From Plutella xylostella (lineage: Eukaryota > Arthropoda > Insecta > Lepidoptera > Plutellidae), in assembly GCF_932276165.1 (NCBI RefSeq), contig NC_064008.1:7941001-8005000 (forward strand): a stretch of DNA of 64,000 nucleotides, given 5' to 3'. Both the position numbers and the translations under genes were made by a program. The stretch's first letter is position 1; each line of letters begins with the position of its first letter. The notes beneath the pieces are model-generated. The model worked only from the letters and a program-made list of their open reading frames with translations. It did not search any database and had not been told where the DNA came from. Shown piece by piece: positions 1-10,014 of the stretch.

Positions 1-2278
1 GTCTCCAATCGAGAACTCGTTTACTCCACCAGTAATTTTTTTTTGGCTGCTACGGCCAAATAATTTAATATCGATATAAAATACCAAAACTATTACATTC
101 ATACCTACTACACAAGTGATCGCAGTTCATATTTCCTATTTAAATTTCAACAGCCTTCAGAATCGATGACTGGATCTAACATTGCCGAGTTGAAACTTGG
201 AGAATTTTGGTCTGTTAGACTAACATGGAGAGATTTCACGAATTTAAATCTTGTTCCAAGTTTTCATGCATGCTTTCATTAAATATATCTAGGGATGCTA
301 CACGGGTTCGTTATCGACGTCGAATAACTCGTTTAATCCGCGTTCCACCAAACTAAGCGCCGTATTTATGGCTAATCGCGATATAATTACGTTTACCTCC
401 GCCGATAACGAACAGCAGCTGTATGAGTTGTGATACGATGTCGTGAAATGTGAGTTGGTATACAAAGAATATTTTTATAGCATATCAATATCATGTTTAT
501 TATCATCTTTAAAAAGATAATTCATTCATTTAAATAACCATCCCGTAAAGTCAGATAACATTAAAAAAATTACAAGACCACATTTTGCAAGAAACAATAA
601 TACACTTCTTTTTATATTTGCGAAAGTAAATTAGGTAATTCATTGTGTTATAGAGGTGGAAAGTTTAGAAGACAGAATAAACTAGAAAAAGGTGGAATAT
701 TTCCAAATTAGAGAAGGTATATTAAATTGAGTAATTTCATATTAAGATACTTTTTTACTAAAACTAATTATGGACTACTTGGTCTGAAATAAAGATTTAT
801 TATTACTAATTCTAAAGACAACAAACAGTTACGGACAACCTACTTTTTATTCCACTAAGATATGTCTGTATTAGCTCGTACCTTTAATACCTGTAAATTA
901 GGTGAATTGGCCAGAATATCGTCATTTGTTTAAGAGAGTCTTTTATTTTTTAACAGCCAGAACTGATTGGAAAACTAGGACGGCCGTTTTTACTAAATTG
1001 CCGAGCGGCGACCGGTCTTTTATTCTTTGCCAATTTGAATAAAGCCCAAAAACGGACCAAAAGGCATTTGCGGTGCCTGACTGAAATTGACTAGAAAAAT
1101 AGAAAGCCTTTTGAAAATCGTTATTTGAAAACGTATTATTTTATTTCTTTCTTGCTGTTCTTTTAATGTAAAAGCGAAACTGAGTGTCTTTTTTGCTTTG
1201 GGTAAGACTTTTTAAAAATAATATTTTATGCCATCTTAGTTTAATTGGGCGTTGGTATAGTTCTATAGTTATCGTCGTATCCATTAATAAATTAATTCAA
1301 ACACCAACTCTCTAGCGTTAGCATAGTACACGATTTGATTTTGCATACAATTTTTTACCGATTTTTTGTTGGTTGTGTGCGTTGTACTATTTCTATTATT
1401 ACTCTCTATATTCCTCCCACAAGTCAGTCGTGTGCGGGCACCCTTATCGTACATTTTCCTGCAAAACGAAAGGACACATTCAAAACGGAACCAACCTAAA
1501 AATAAATGAATAAGCCATTTAGCCGGCTACACCCGTCCATTTAACTCCATCACTCGTCCTTTTCTTATCACGATCCTGTTTATTGACTGTCTCGGTACCG
1601 CATGACTCCCTCCATATCCGCTGTTTGGCGTTTGGTCGTTTTCTTTATTATGTTTTCGCCGATCAAACAGGATTAGGGATCAATACCCACTGCCCCTTAG
1701 ACCTAGTTGTAGGGACGGGAGTGCGTTGCTTTCAGAAGGAAAGATTCATCAGCTAAAATGAACGTTTTGTATAGACGTTTTTCGGTAGACGAAAAATATT
1801 AAATGGAGAATATTGTTTTTTTTGTCAAGCTTCCACTGAATTTTATTTGCGTTTTTTACAACCTCGATGATCTAATTATTTCTAAGCTACAAATATAGAC
1901 ATCCTCTTTGACTCATATAAATAAATTCGAAACACATCTATAGTAAACTCTTTTTATCAATGTTTCTTGGTTCTTTAAGTTTTCAATTTATAAGTAGGTA
2001 AGTAACATGTTCAAATTATAAGGGCCTCTTGCTACGAAACTGTAATACTTGGACTTACAAAGATTGGGGAGCTTAGCGTAATGTGCCATTAAGTTTGACT
2101 TGAATGACTTAGAAGTACTTAAGGGAAAGGGACCAACTTTCAATTTCAAGTTAAATATCGTGGAAAACTGTTTCAAATAACGTTCTTTCAGATGCATTTA
2201 GTCAATGTGGTACCTAGAAATTCTAGACTCACATACGTACTTACAAAAACTAGAGCTAGCTTTAGGTATCTTTTCAAC
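1..2278. other. A+T-rich DNA, no gene recognised
   Basis: I see no coding region here; the short open frames have no recognisable motif. At about 780-812 there is a LINE-style 3' tail phrase (TGGTCTGAAATAAA followed by an ATT run), which recurs at about 11443-11475. This suggests an old LINE end. The rest is unassigned. Confidence 0.5.
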
Positions 2279-2528
2279 ACGATCATCATCAGCCTATATA
2301 GCAGTTCACTGCTGGACGTAAGCCTCACTCAAAGCACGTCACTGGAAGCGATCTATAGCTCTCCGCTTCCAATCAATACCAGCCACCTTTCGCAAGTTGT
2401 CACCTCATCTAGCCGGAGGGCATCCTACACTACGTTTGCCTAGTAATGGTCTCAACTCCAGAACATGCGTAGCCCATCGGTTATCGGTTCTTCAACATAT
2501 GTGTGGGCTGGTCACCCCACTGCCACTT
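2279..2528 (-). pseudogene. RTE-type LINE, 3' end fragment
   Basis: Read on the minus strand, this matches the C-terminal RT region and 3' end of the RTE element at 31046-32413. It carries the same order of features: the CGATAACCG region, the GGCAAACG region, GTCCAGCAGTG, then a GATGAT run as the 3' terminus. It is diverged and frame-broken, so it is an old 5'-truncated insertion of about 250 bp. Confidence 0.7.
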
Positions 2529-3241
2529 AAACTAACTAAGGTTTTAACTAATGGTTGTAATTGTTGACCAATGGTTGAGTAACTACGGATCTAAAAGCTG
2601 GCCCTAACTCGGTGAGCTATGTCGGTGACTTCAGTTCTCTATTAGAATAGGATTTAGTTGTGTCAGTCGTTGACTGCTTATAATACGTATGTGCAGCCAA
2701 CACTCAGATGCTAAGTAAAAGTTTGAAAAAATCCCACCACAAATCATTTTGAATATTTTTTTAAAATACTGCAATAGAAAAAACATAGACAGAGCAACGC
2801 TCCTTGGGCATAGACCTAGACAAGATTTGATGTGGACTTAGCCTAAACTTTGAAATCAGAATTTAATTTAGATTGTATATTAATATATAGCCTCACTTAA
2901 TAAAGCCGTTTCAGTTTTGATCAAACTAATTAACTAAGAAACGAAGTTGCTCTTTATTGAGTAGTAAGCAGAAATTCCACCGACGAAAGTACCATTCTAG
3001 AAAATTATCCCAAGATATATACTTACAACTTATCCTTCTACACTCACTCCTCTCAGATTTACTTAAGGTTCATATTAGGTTGGCTTAACGAATGATCTAT
3101 TTGTATAGGCAACTCGGCAAGATCCCTTAAGGCGGATTAGAAAAGTTATGCTTTTATGGGGTGGAAGAATGTTGTCGATAAAAATATCAATATCGATATT
3201 GTTGTTAGTAAACTAGGTATTTCACGTCTTTTGGTGTAGAT
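2529..3241. other. Unassigned DNA left of the errantivirus
   Basis: No gene is visible. The last bases before the LTR include the left copy of the target duplication, ACCT at 3242-3245. A TATCGATA-type phrase lies near 3185-3200. Confidence 0.5.
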
Positions 3242-3245
3242 ACCT

Positions 3246-3517
3246 AGTTATGCAACCCTGTAGTACTAACAACCCTCCGATATTCGATGACTCATGCTAA
3301 CGTCATCGTCATTGTTCTTAGAATGCTTAAGATTGTTTAGACTGTAAGTTTTTTTGTCAGCCCCTTTTTTATTGTATCCCACGACCCATGTTTGTGTCGC
3401 CTGGTCAGCGGCAGAATAGATCGAACTATCGTCACAGATAGACCTCGTCTGGTAGTTTTAAGTTTAGTTTTAAAATTAGTTTTTAAAAAGTCTTTCGCTT
3501 GACACTGAAACTTGACT
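3246..3517 (+). repeat. Errantivirus 5' LTR
   Basis: This 272-bp direct repeat has short inverted ends (AGT...ACT). It appears identical base for base to 10795-11066 by eye. As the 5' LTR it would carry the promoter of the element. The last T also begins the primer site TGGCGC. Confidence 0.93.
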
Positions 3518-3535
3518 GGCGCTGCGGACAGGATT
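3517..3535 (+). promoter_or_regulatory. Primer binding site, tRNA-Ser-like
   Basis: TGGCGCTGCGGACAGGATT directly abuts (overlaps by one base) the LTR. Its complement resembles the 3' end of eukaryotic serine tRNAs, which have a T arm ending AATCCTG and acceptor-side CAGCGCCA. Use of tRNA-Ser is known for several errantiviruses. The exact isoacceptor is inferred from memory of tRNA ends, not searched. Confidence 0.7.
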
Positions 3536-3816
3536 GCTGTTCCATATAGCTTGCACGTCAATTCCGCGATTATCGGTTCGGGTATAAACTCTATCTAACC
3601 GCGTGGATAGAACGGCGCGAATAGGCTTTACAGCAATCCCTCGAACAAATAAATTCGTCAAGTGTAAAGAAGATAGCACCGAGTATGGCAGTGGCTGGTT
3701 GGTGAGTAAAACTCTTCGCCTTCCTTTCCCTTCTGTATTTTTCATTTGTAAAGGCTGCAGGTAATTTTATTTCTGGGATCGAAAATCTCCCGCTATAACG
3801 ATTATCTGTTTTGAGT

Positions 3817-4012
3817 TAGGCTATACGCAGTCTCGCTTCCAAATCAGCGATTCTGTAATAAGTTAGATAGGCTATACACAGTTTTGCTTAAAATCAGTAA
3901 CTCTGTAATAAGTTAGTTAGGTCATTATAAACAGTCTGACTTCAAAATCAGTTATTCTGTAATAAGTCCAAAGTAGACATAATAATTAGGTAATTACTTC
4001 AAAATCAGTAAT
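3817..4012 (+). repeat. Tandem repeats in the errantivirus leader (about 50 bp, 3.5 copies)
   Basis: Units start at 3817, 3868, 3918 and 3987 (partial). Each begins TAGG and carries a core reading AAATCAG...TCTGTAATAAGT. They lie in the untranslated leader between primer site and gag, the place where Drosophila gypsy carries its Su(Hw) insulator repeats. I do not see the Su(Hw) core TGCATA, so a shared function is only a positional analogy. Confidence 0.8.
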
Positions 4013-4153
4013 TTCCCAATACTTTATTGATAATTATTTTACAATTGTGTGTTTTACAACTTTTACAATTTTCCCTTGCTTTTACTTACTGTATATTTTT
4101 CTTGTGTAACTTTTTATTGTGTGTATTTTCATTGTGTGTTTAAATTGTGTAAA

Positions 4154-4798
4154 ATGGCTACTCTCACGCCTATACCAGCAGAGATGCTGAAGTTGATCCC
4201 CATGTTTAATGGAGACAAACGACTCTTAAATCTGTTCCTAAGAAAATGTGAATACGTCATAGCCAAGTATAGAGGCAACGATACACAAAATTTATACCTG
4301 TATCACTCTATAACGAGTAGGTTAACTGATGACGCGGCTGCATTAGTTTCCGAGCGAGAAGATGTAGACACTTCTGCATTAAAATCCCTCCTAGTTCAAC
4401 ATTTTGGTGACCCACGTAGCGAGGAATGTATCGCTATTGAGCTAGAGACCCTAAAGTTAAAGGCTAACGAGCCCTACACCGAGTTTTGTAATAGAATCCA
4501 AACAGTGCGCTCCATATTATTCTCAAAGGTGAACGAGTTAACTGATGAGAATACGAAGCGTAGCAAGATCGCCATATATAATAATACAGCCCTAAACGTA
4601 TTTTTATACAGTTTGCCTGAAAATATGGTTAGGATTGTAAGATTAAAAGGTCCCGACACGTTGGAAAATGCATTGTCTATTGTGCTAGAGGAAGTAAACT
4701 TCCATGACCAGTATAACATGAGGAATAAATTATTGAATAATCACCATAATCTAACGTCTAAATCATCACAACCCATTACGCAACCCAAACTCATCTAA
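4154..4798 (+). CDS. gag: Errantivirus Gag, N-terminal part
   Basis: This is the structural protein that would assemble the particle. The frame is open from 4049, but the first ATG is at 4154 and begins MATLTPIPAEML. That start is preferred because the upstream codons give an unusual aromatic-rich stretch with no ATG. The protein is alpha-helical and resembles the capsid region of errantivirus Gag. The frame stops at 4796-4798, while the next frame is open from 4755 and continues into a Gag-like tail ending at 5399. A Gag normally reads as one frame, so a +1 frame break lies between 4755 and 4798. The two pieces together would be about 415 residues, near the family length. Confidence 0.8.
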   Translation: MATLTPIPAEMLKLIPMFNGDKRLLNLFLRKCEYVIAKYRGNDTQNLYLYHSITSRLTDDAAALVSEREDVDTSALKSLLVQHFGDPRSEECIAIELETLKLKANEPYTEFCNRIQTVRSILFSKVNELTDENTKRSKIAIYNNTALNVFLYSLPENMVRIVRLKGPDTLENALSIVLEEVNFHDQYNMRNKLLNNHHNLTSKSSQPITQPKLI

Positions 4799-5399
4799 AT
4801 TCGGTACATCTGCCCCAGGATTTGTACATAACAGTTTTAAGCCACCGTTTAACAATTATCAAACCCCTAATTTCAAGTTTGGCATTCCCAACCAAAATAG
4901 GATGATGCTCCCTCAGAGCAACAATGTAGGATATAAACCCAACTTTGGGTACAGGCCAAATTTACCCCAGCAGACAGGTTATAGACCTCAATTTGGTGTT
5001 AAACCTCAGTTTGGCATCCCTAATCAAAACTCATTCAAACCCCAACAGTTTGGAAATAGGCCTCAGACTAACCAACAGTTTGGTTATAAACCGAACTTCA
5101 ATATTCCAAAGAATTACACAGATGTGTCCATGAGAACAGCATCGGCAATAAAACCGGCCCAACAACAAACCGGTGGATTTCGCCTTAACGAGGTCCATAT
5201 GACCGACGACCCATCGCCACAAGGCGAACAATACGAACACGTGTCCGACAATCAACACGAGTTCCAGGAATCGTACGACTACGATTACAGTATGACCAAC
5301 GAATACATACAGACTGACCAACATTTAAACGAAAATGCTTCGACGGACGAGCCCGTTGAAAATTTTCACATAATAGCCTCAGACCCCATACAGAAATGA
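4755..5399 (+). CDS. gag: Errantivirus Gag, C-terminal FG-rich part
   Basis: This frame is shifted +1 from the N-terminal part and is open from 4755; its first ATG is at 4902. It encodes a low-complexity tail with repeated Phe-Gly dipeptides (YKPNFG, YRPQFG, VKPQFG type units, roughly 4860-5110), then an acidic Asp/Glu/Tyr-rich end. There is no CCHC zinc knuckle, as in many errantivirus Gags. The stop codon TGA at 5397-5399 overlaps the pol ATG at 5396 in an ATGA. Pol is in the -1 frame relative to this part, which is the usual gag-pol relation in the group. Confidence 0.75.
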   Translation, partial: RLNHHNPLRNPNSSKFGTSAPGFVHNSFKPPFNNYQTPNFKFGIPNQNRMMLPQSNNVGYKPNFGYRPNLPQQTGYRPQFGVKPQFGIPNQNSFKPQQFGNRPQTNQQFGYKPNFNIPKNYTDVSMRTASAIKPAQQQTGGFRLNEVHMTDDPSPQGEQYEHVSDNQHEFQESYDYDYSMTNEYIQTDQHLNENASTDEPVENFHIIASDPIQK

Positions 5400-6397
5400 T
5401 TCAACTTAATTGTGACCCTAACCTTAAACTACCCCATATATACATGCCCGAGATAGACTCTGTATTTATGATAGACACAGGTAGTACACGTTCTTTTATC
5501 AGTCCCGATAAAGCAAACGAATATTACTCCGCGTACAAGTACGTTGAACCTTTCAAAGTGGTTAGCACTCATGCGACAAGTCAACACAGTGAAGTTATCA
5601 GCATACCCCTTATGCCCACGTTCTGTAGTAATCAAGAACATAAATTTTACATTTACAATGTTGACTCTAGATACGACGGCCTCATTGGTAGCGACCTTCT
5701 CAAAGAGCTAGAAGCTTCGGTCGATATGAAAGATCAAATCTTGCATACAAGATTTACCTCAGTACCAATTATTTATAACCCGGCCCCATACAACATCAAA
5801 CTTCACGCTAGATCAGAGCAACGCGTAAAACTCCTGACAGATCAATACTCTGGCCACGCGATTCTGAACTTTAAAGAGTTCTGCCCCGGCGTTCGAATGC
5901 CTACCGCGATAGTACAATGTAACAACGGTTACGCAACAACTATCATACAAAATCTGACAGACAAAGACATCACGATAGGAATTACAAGACCATTTTTAAC
6001 CAGTGCCTTTATTGAAGACACTTTGTGTGACGTAAACTATACCACGCAACAAGATATAGAAATAGACAAAATCTTAGAGCAAAATTTATATAATAAACTC
6101 AGACTCGACCACATGACGGACGAAGAACGGATCCGTATTCAAAACCTTTGTATTCAATATAAAGACATTTTTTATTGCGAGGACTTGCCCTTGACTTTTA
6201 CAAGCCAAGTGAAACACCAAATCCGTACTAAGAACGAAGACCCAATATATGTTAAACCATATAGGTTAGCTCCAGCCCAAACCGAAGAAATAAATAGACA
6301 GGTACAAAAATTATTAAAAGATGACGTCATTCGTGAGTCACTCTCCGTGGTGCGCCCCCGTGCACCTTGTTCCCAAACGATCCGACGCCTCCGGTGA
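5396..6397 (+). CDS. pol: Errantivirus Pol, protease and start of RT
   Basis: An aspartic protease lies near the N-terminus (FMIDTGSTRSF, active-site Asp about residue 27; a second conserved patch YDGLIGSDLL near residue 95). A linker follows, then the run-up to RT (YVKPYRLAPAQ, about residue 286). The frame then drifts into unrelated sequence and stops at 6397, while RT continues in the next frame from about 6330. I infer a single-base-type +1 break between about 6335 and 6350. Expression from Gag could be by -1 frameshift, because the pol frame is open upstream of 5396, or by restart at the ATGA overlap. Confidence 0.85.
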   Translation: MIQLNCDPNLKLPHIYMPEIDSVFMIDTGSTRSFISPDKANEYYSAYKYVEPFKVVSTHATSQHSEVISIPLMPTFCSNQEHKFYIYNVDSRYDGLIGSDLLKELEASVDMKDQILHTRFTSVPIIYNPAPYNIKLHARSEQRVKLLTDQYSGHAILNFKEFCPGVRMPTAIVQCNNGYATTIIQNLTDKDITIGITRPFLTSAFIEDTLCDVNYTTQQDIEIDKILEQNLYNKLRLDHMTDEERIRIQNLCIQYKDIFYCEDLPLTFTSQVKHQIRTKNEDPIYVKPYRLAPAQTEEINRQVQKLLKDDVIRESLSVVRPRAPCSQTIRRLR

Positions 6398-9173
6398 AAT
6401 TAAATACCGCATGGTTATCGACTATAGACGACTGAATGACTTGACCACCGACGACAAGTATCCACTCCCCAATATAACAGATCTTTTCGACAAATTAGGT
6501 AAATCCACATATTTCTCAACCATTGACCTTGCAAGTGGTTATCATCAAATCGAGTTAGAGGAATCTGACAAACAAAAAACTGCCTTCAGCACTCAACACG
6601 GCCATTTTGAATTCCAACGAATGCCGTTCGGTCTCAAAACTGCACCGGCGACTTTCCAGCGCGCAATGGATAGCGTTTTGAGAGGACTGCAGGGAATTCA
6701 CTGTTTAGTATACTTAGACGACATAATTGTCTATTCAAGTAGTTTAGAGGAACACATACGTAAATTACGCGCAGTTTTCGACAGACTCCGACAAACTAAT
6801 TTAAAGGTACAACTGGACAAAACAGAGTTCCTTAGGCAGGAAGTCCTCTACCTAGGACATAAAATCACTAAAGACGGTCTTAAACCAAACGAAGACAAAA
6901 TTAAAGCAGTCATGGACTTTCCAATTCCCAAAACAACTACGGAAATAAAAAGTTTCCTAGGACTTGTTGGTTATTACCGTAAGTTCATTAAAGACTTCGC
7001 GAAAATAACCCAACCATTAACGAACTGTTTAAAAAAACGTAATAAAATATCCATAGACACAGACTATATAAACGCATTCAATAAATGTAAGGAACTATTG
7101 TGCAACGCTCCTCTTCTGCAATATCCCGACCCTAGCAAACCTTACATATTGACAACAGATGCCTCCAACGTCGCTTTAGGCGGGGTACTTTCACAAGGAC
7201 CTATAGGTAGTGATAAACCGATAGCATATGCTAGCCGTACTTTAAGCGATACCGAGTCCCGTTACAGCACAATAGAGCGAGAATTGCTTGCCATTATATG
7301 GGCCATAAAGCACTTTCGACCCTATCTCTACGGACAAAAGTTCTTTATCTATACTGATCACCGTCCCTTAGCTTGGCTCAATTCAATGAAAGACCCGAGT
7401 AGTAAACTGACCAGATGGCGATTGTCTCTTCAAGACTACAACTTTGAAATCATATACAAAAACGGGAAACAAAACACGAACGCGGACGCTTTGTCTCGCA
7501 TTAAAGTAAACGCCACAGATTCCGATGACGACGTTTCCATGAAAGTAAATGTAGATCAGAAGGAACAAAAATTACAAAAACACATAGATTCCCTGACTAA
7601 AGAAATAACCAAGTTAACTAGAAAAAAAAGTAGTTCAACTCTGAGTATCTCCGATTCCGAGAGAACTCATACAATAAGTCCAATCTCCGAAGTAATATCA
7701 ATATCCTCTGGCGATAAGGAACCCACACAATTCGTTCCCTCAGTCTCTAGTAGTGCTGACACCATACATTCAGCAGTGGATATGGAAACTACCGGTATCC
7801 CCATCCTTCATGAGGCGATCGATACAAAACCAAACCAATTATTAATATTCACATGGTTCCGCGATACTTGCCAAGTAAAAGATTTGTCTAGAAATAAACA
7901 AAAAGTATTAGAAGTCCACTTACCACTAGATAACGAACAATTAATTAAAGATTTCCTGAAAAAATATGTAAAACTGAAAACAAAATACTTCATTTACTTC
8001 GAAAATCAAGAACACAGACGACTCTTTACCAACATCATTATACAACTGTTTAGGCAAGATATGGTTCAGTTTTACGAGTGTACAGAAAGAGTTATTTACG
8101 TAGAGGACGAGGACGAGCAGAAACAAATAATTATTAAACACCACGAAGGAAAGACAGTACACCGAGGTATAAAAGAAACCATAGCTAGAATCCGTAGAAA
8201 TTACTATTGGCAAAATTTACAGGAAACAGTTACAGCAGTATTAAATGCATGCGAAGTCTGCAAAAAAATGAAATACGACAGGAAACCCATTAAACCTATG
8301 TTACAGCTCACACAGACGCAAGATGCTCCCTTTCAGGAATTATTTATCGATCTTTTTACAATAGACGGAAAATATTACCTAACTATAATAGACGCTTTCA
8401 GCAAGTTAGCACAGGCCATCGAAATAACTAACCGATCCACCCCCGAGGTATTAAGAGCACTAATTAAGTACTTCTCTTTCTATGGTATTCCAAAAAAGAT
8501 TAGTTCCGACCCCGGTTCCGAATTCAATAATGAGTTAATGAGAGAACTGATGACATTGTATAAAATCCAACTTCACATAGGTACACCCCACAATCCAAAC
8601 TCCATGGGTTTAATTGAACGATTCCATTCGACAATAATAGAAATTTATAGATTGGCTAAATATGAACAAAAATGCACAGATGCATCCACCGTAATGACAT
8701 ATTGCATCATGGCTTACAATCACACCATTCATTCTGCAACTGGATTAACCCCATTTGAAGTAGTATTCGGTCATACCGACACAGGAATAGCTTTTGACAT
8801 AAACTTCCAACATAAGTATATGCAACAGCTAATTAAAGACCACGCTAAAAGAACACAGTACTTATACAAACACTTATCACAAAAATTAATGGACAATAAA
8901 GAAACAGTTAGGCAAAAGAAAGGAGGAGAGACCAACATTAACCTCCCCGAAGGAAAGGTTATCTTTTCTAAGGTAGTTAACACCCGCCAAAGCAAAGATA
9001 AGCCCATTTATCAAAAGGCAAAAGTTACTGGAAAAACAACCCGTAACGTAGTTCCCATAAAAGTAGGTCAGAGAAATACAAAAGCACCCATTAAGAATAT
9101 CAAACGCCCTCCGCAGGTGGTGTCTGCTGACATTCATGGTCCCCAACCTGGCCCTTCATCTGCAATCACTTGA
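6321..9173 (+). CDS. pol: Errantivirus Pol: reverse transcriptase, RNase H, integrase
   Basis: The 950-codon frame lacks the first RT residues, which lie in the preceding frame. RT: DYRRLND (about 34-40), FSTIDLASGYHQ (about 65-76), MPFGLKTAPATF (101-112), catalytic YLDD (131-134). RNase H: TTDASNVALGGVLSQ (about 278-292) and the TDHRPLAWL block. A charged spacer follows near 390-490. Integrase has an HHCC zinc finger beginning near residue 605 (two His, then CEVCKKMK) and a DDE core with Asp near 676, Asp near 728 (SSDPGSEF) and Glu near 764 (LIERFHS). All catalytic residues I looked for are present. The 3' end overlaps the env frame by 38 bases. Confidence 0.95.
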   Translation: MTSFVSHSPWCAPVHLVPKRSDASGEIKYRMVIDYRRLNDLTTDDKYPLPNITDLFDKLGKSTYFSTIDLASGYHQIELEESDKQKTAFSTQHGHFEFQRMPFGLKTAPATFQRAMDSVLRGLQGIHCLVYLDDIIVYSSSLEEHIRKLRAVFDRLRQTNLKVQLDKTEFLRQEVLYLGHKITKDGLKPNEDKIKAVMDFPIPKTTTEIKSFLGLVGYYRKFIKDFAKITQPLTNCLKKRNKISIDTDYINAFNKCKELLCNAPLLQYPDPSKPYILTTDASNVALGGVLSQGPIGSDKPIAYASRTLSDTESRYSTIERELLAIIWAIKHFRPYLYGQKFFIYTDHRPLAWLNSMKDPSSKLTRWRLSLQDYNFEIIYKNGKQNTNADALSRIKVNATDSDDDVSMKVNVDQKEQKLQKHIDSLTKEITKLTRKKSSSTLSISDSERTHTISPISEVISISSGDKEPTQFVPSVSSSADTIHSAVDMETTGIPILHEAIDTKPNQLLIFTWFRDTCQVKDLSRNKQKVLEVHLPLDNEQLIKDFLKKYVKLKTKYFIYFENQEHRRLFTNIIIQLFRQDMVQFYECTERVIYVEDEDEQKQIIIKHHEGKTVHRGIKETIARIRRNYYWQNLQETVTAVLNACEVCKKMKYDRKPIKPMLQLTQTQDAPFQELFIDLFTIDGKYYLTIIDAFSKLAQAIEITNRSTPEVLRALIKYFSFYGIPKKISSDPGSEFNNELMRELMTLYKIQLHIGTPHNPNSMGLIERFHSTIIEIYRLAKYEQKCTDASTVMTYCIMAYNHTIHSATGLTPFEVVFGHTDTGIAFDINFQHKYMQQLIKDHAKRTQYLYKHLSQKLMDNKETVRQKKGGETNINLPEGKVIFSKVVNTRQSKDKPIYQKAKVTGKTTRNVVPIKVGQRNTKAPIKNIKRPPQVVSADIHGPQPGPSSAIT

Positions 9174-10014
9174 AGGAAATCCTGGTATTTTACCTGTGAA
9201 GAAAGGAATTGCCCATATTAAAATAGATAAGTGGCTAATTATTAAAACTCTAGATTTGGAAATCATAGTTAACGATCTTAATTTTAACATAAGGAAATAT
9301 AATGAATTTAATAATTTAATTAGCAACAATATGACATATTCCCATGAGTTTTATAGTATCAAAAAGCAGTCTGAATACCTACAAAAATTAACGATTCAAA
9401 AATTTCAGCAACTTATACCTTCATTACGCTTTAAGAGAGGTATTATTAATCCATTAGGTTCCTTAATCAAAGTAATTACAGGTAACTTAGATCATAGCGA
9501 TGCTCTTTTGTATGACAGCTTAATTTCAAATATTAAAGATAAACAAGTACTCACCTCAAAGAAAATTACCGTGGCCACCCAAATGTTAGACAGTCTCATC
9601 AACAGTTCACAAACTCTACAGGAAAATTCCTTTATATTAAACACTAGATTAAAAAGAGTCGAGAAAATGTTAATAGAAATATCTAAGAATGAAAATTGTT
9701 TCCACTCTACATACATTTTAGGAATGTTTAACTTATTCATAAGCAACTTTCGAACTGTATACTTAAAGCTAAGTGAAATAGAGACAGCATTGTCGTTTAC
9801 TAGAGTATCTATATTACATCCATCTATAGTACAACCCTATGAGTTATTAGAACACCTGTATGAAATCTCCAAGTCAGAGAATTTAATGTATGACGTCACT
9901 GAAAGTAATATAATTAAATTTGAGGAAATTATAAAGGTAAAATCTTATGTAAAATCAAAACAGATAACGTTTATTATGGAAATCCCTCTTACAGAGATAA
10001 CAGCCTATTCATAG
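9136..10014 (+). CDS. env: Errantivirus Env, N-terminal part
   Basis: This is the envelope glycoprotein, of the type related to the baculovirus F protein in the errantivirus group. It starts at ATG 9136 inside the end of pol. A plausible splice acceptor (CCGCAG) ends at 9116, so env may be made from a spliced RNA, as is known for gypsy; the donor was not located. Near residue 98 there is a basic RFKR site followed by a conserved IINPLGSLIKVITGNLD block, matching the cleavage site and adjacent region of this family. I see no clear signal peptide at this start, so an upstream exon may supply it. The frame stops at 10012-10014; the rest of Env continues in the next frame. Confidence 0.75.
   Translation: MVPNLALHLQSLEGNPGILPVKKGIAHIKIDKWLIIKTLDLEIIVNDLNFNIRKYNEFNNLISNNMTYSHEFYSIKKQSEYLQKLTIQKFQQLIPSLRFKRGIINPLGSLIKVITGNLDHSDALLYDSLISNIKDKQVLTSKKITVATQMLDSLINSSQTLQENSFILNTRLKRVEKMLIEISKNENCFHSTYILGMFNLFISNFRTVYLKLSEIETALSFTRVSILHPSIVQPYELLEHLYEISKSENLMYDVTESNIIKFEEIIKVKSYVKSKQITFIMEIPLTEITAYS

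Noticed and set aside
3817..4012. Su(Hw) insulator
   Set aside because: The Su(Hw) core TGCATA is not in the repeats; only the position is analogous.
4049..4153. Extension of gag upstream of ATG 4154
   Set aside because: It begins at GTG and codes an aromatic-rich stretch unlike Gag; the first ATG fits the family better.
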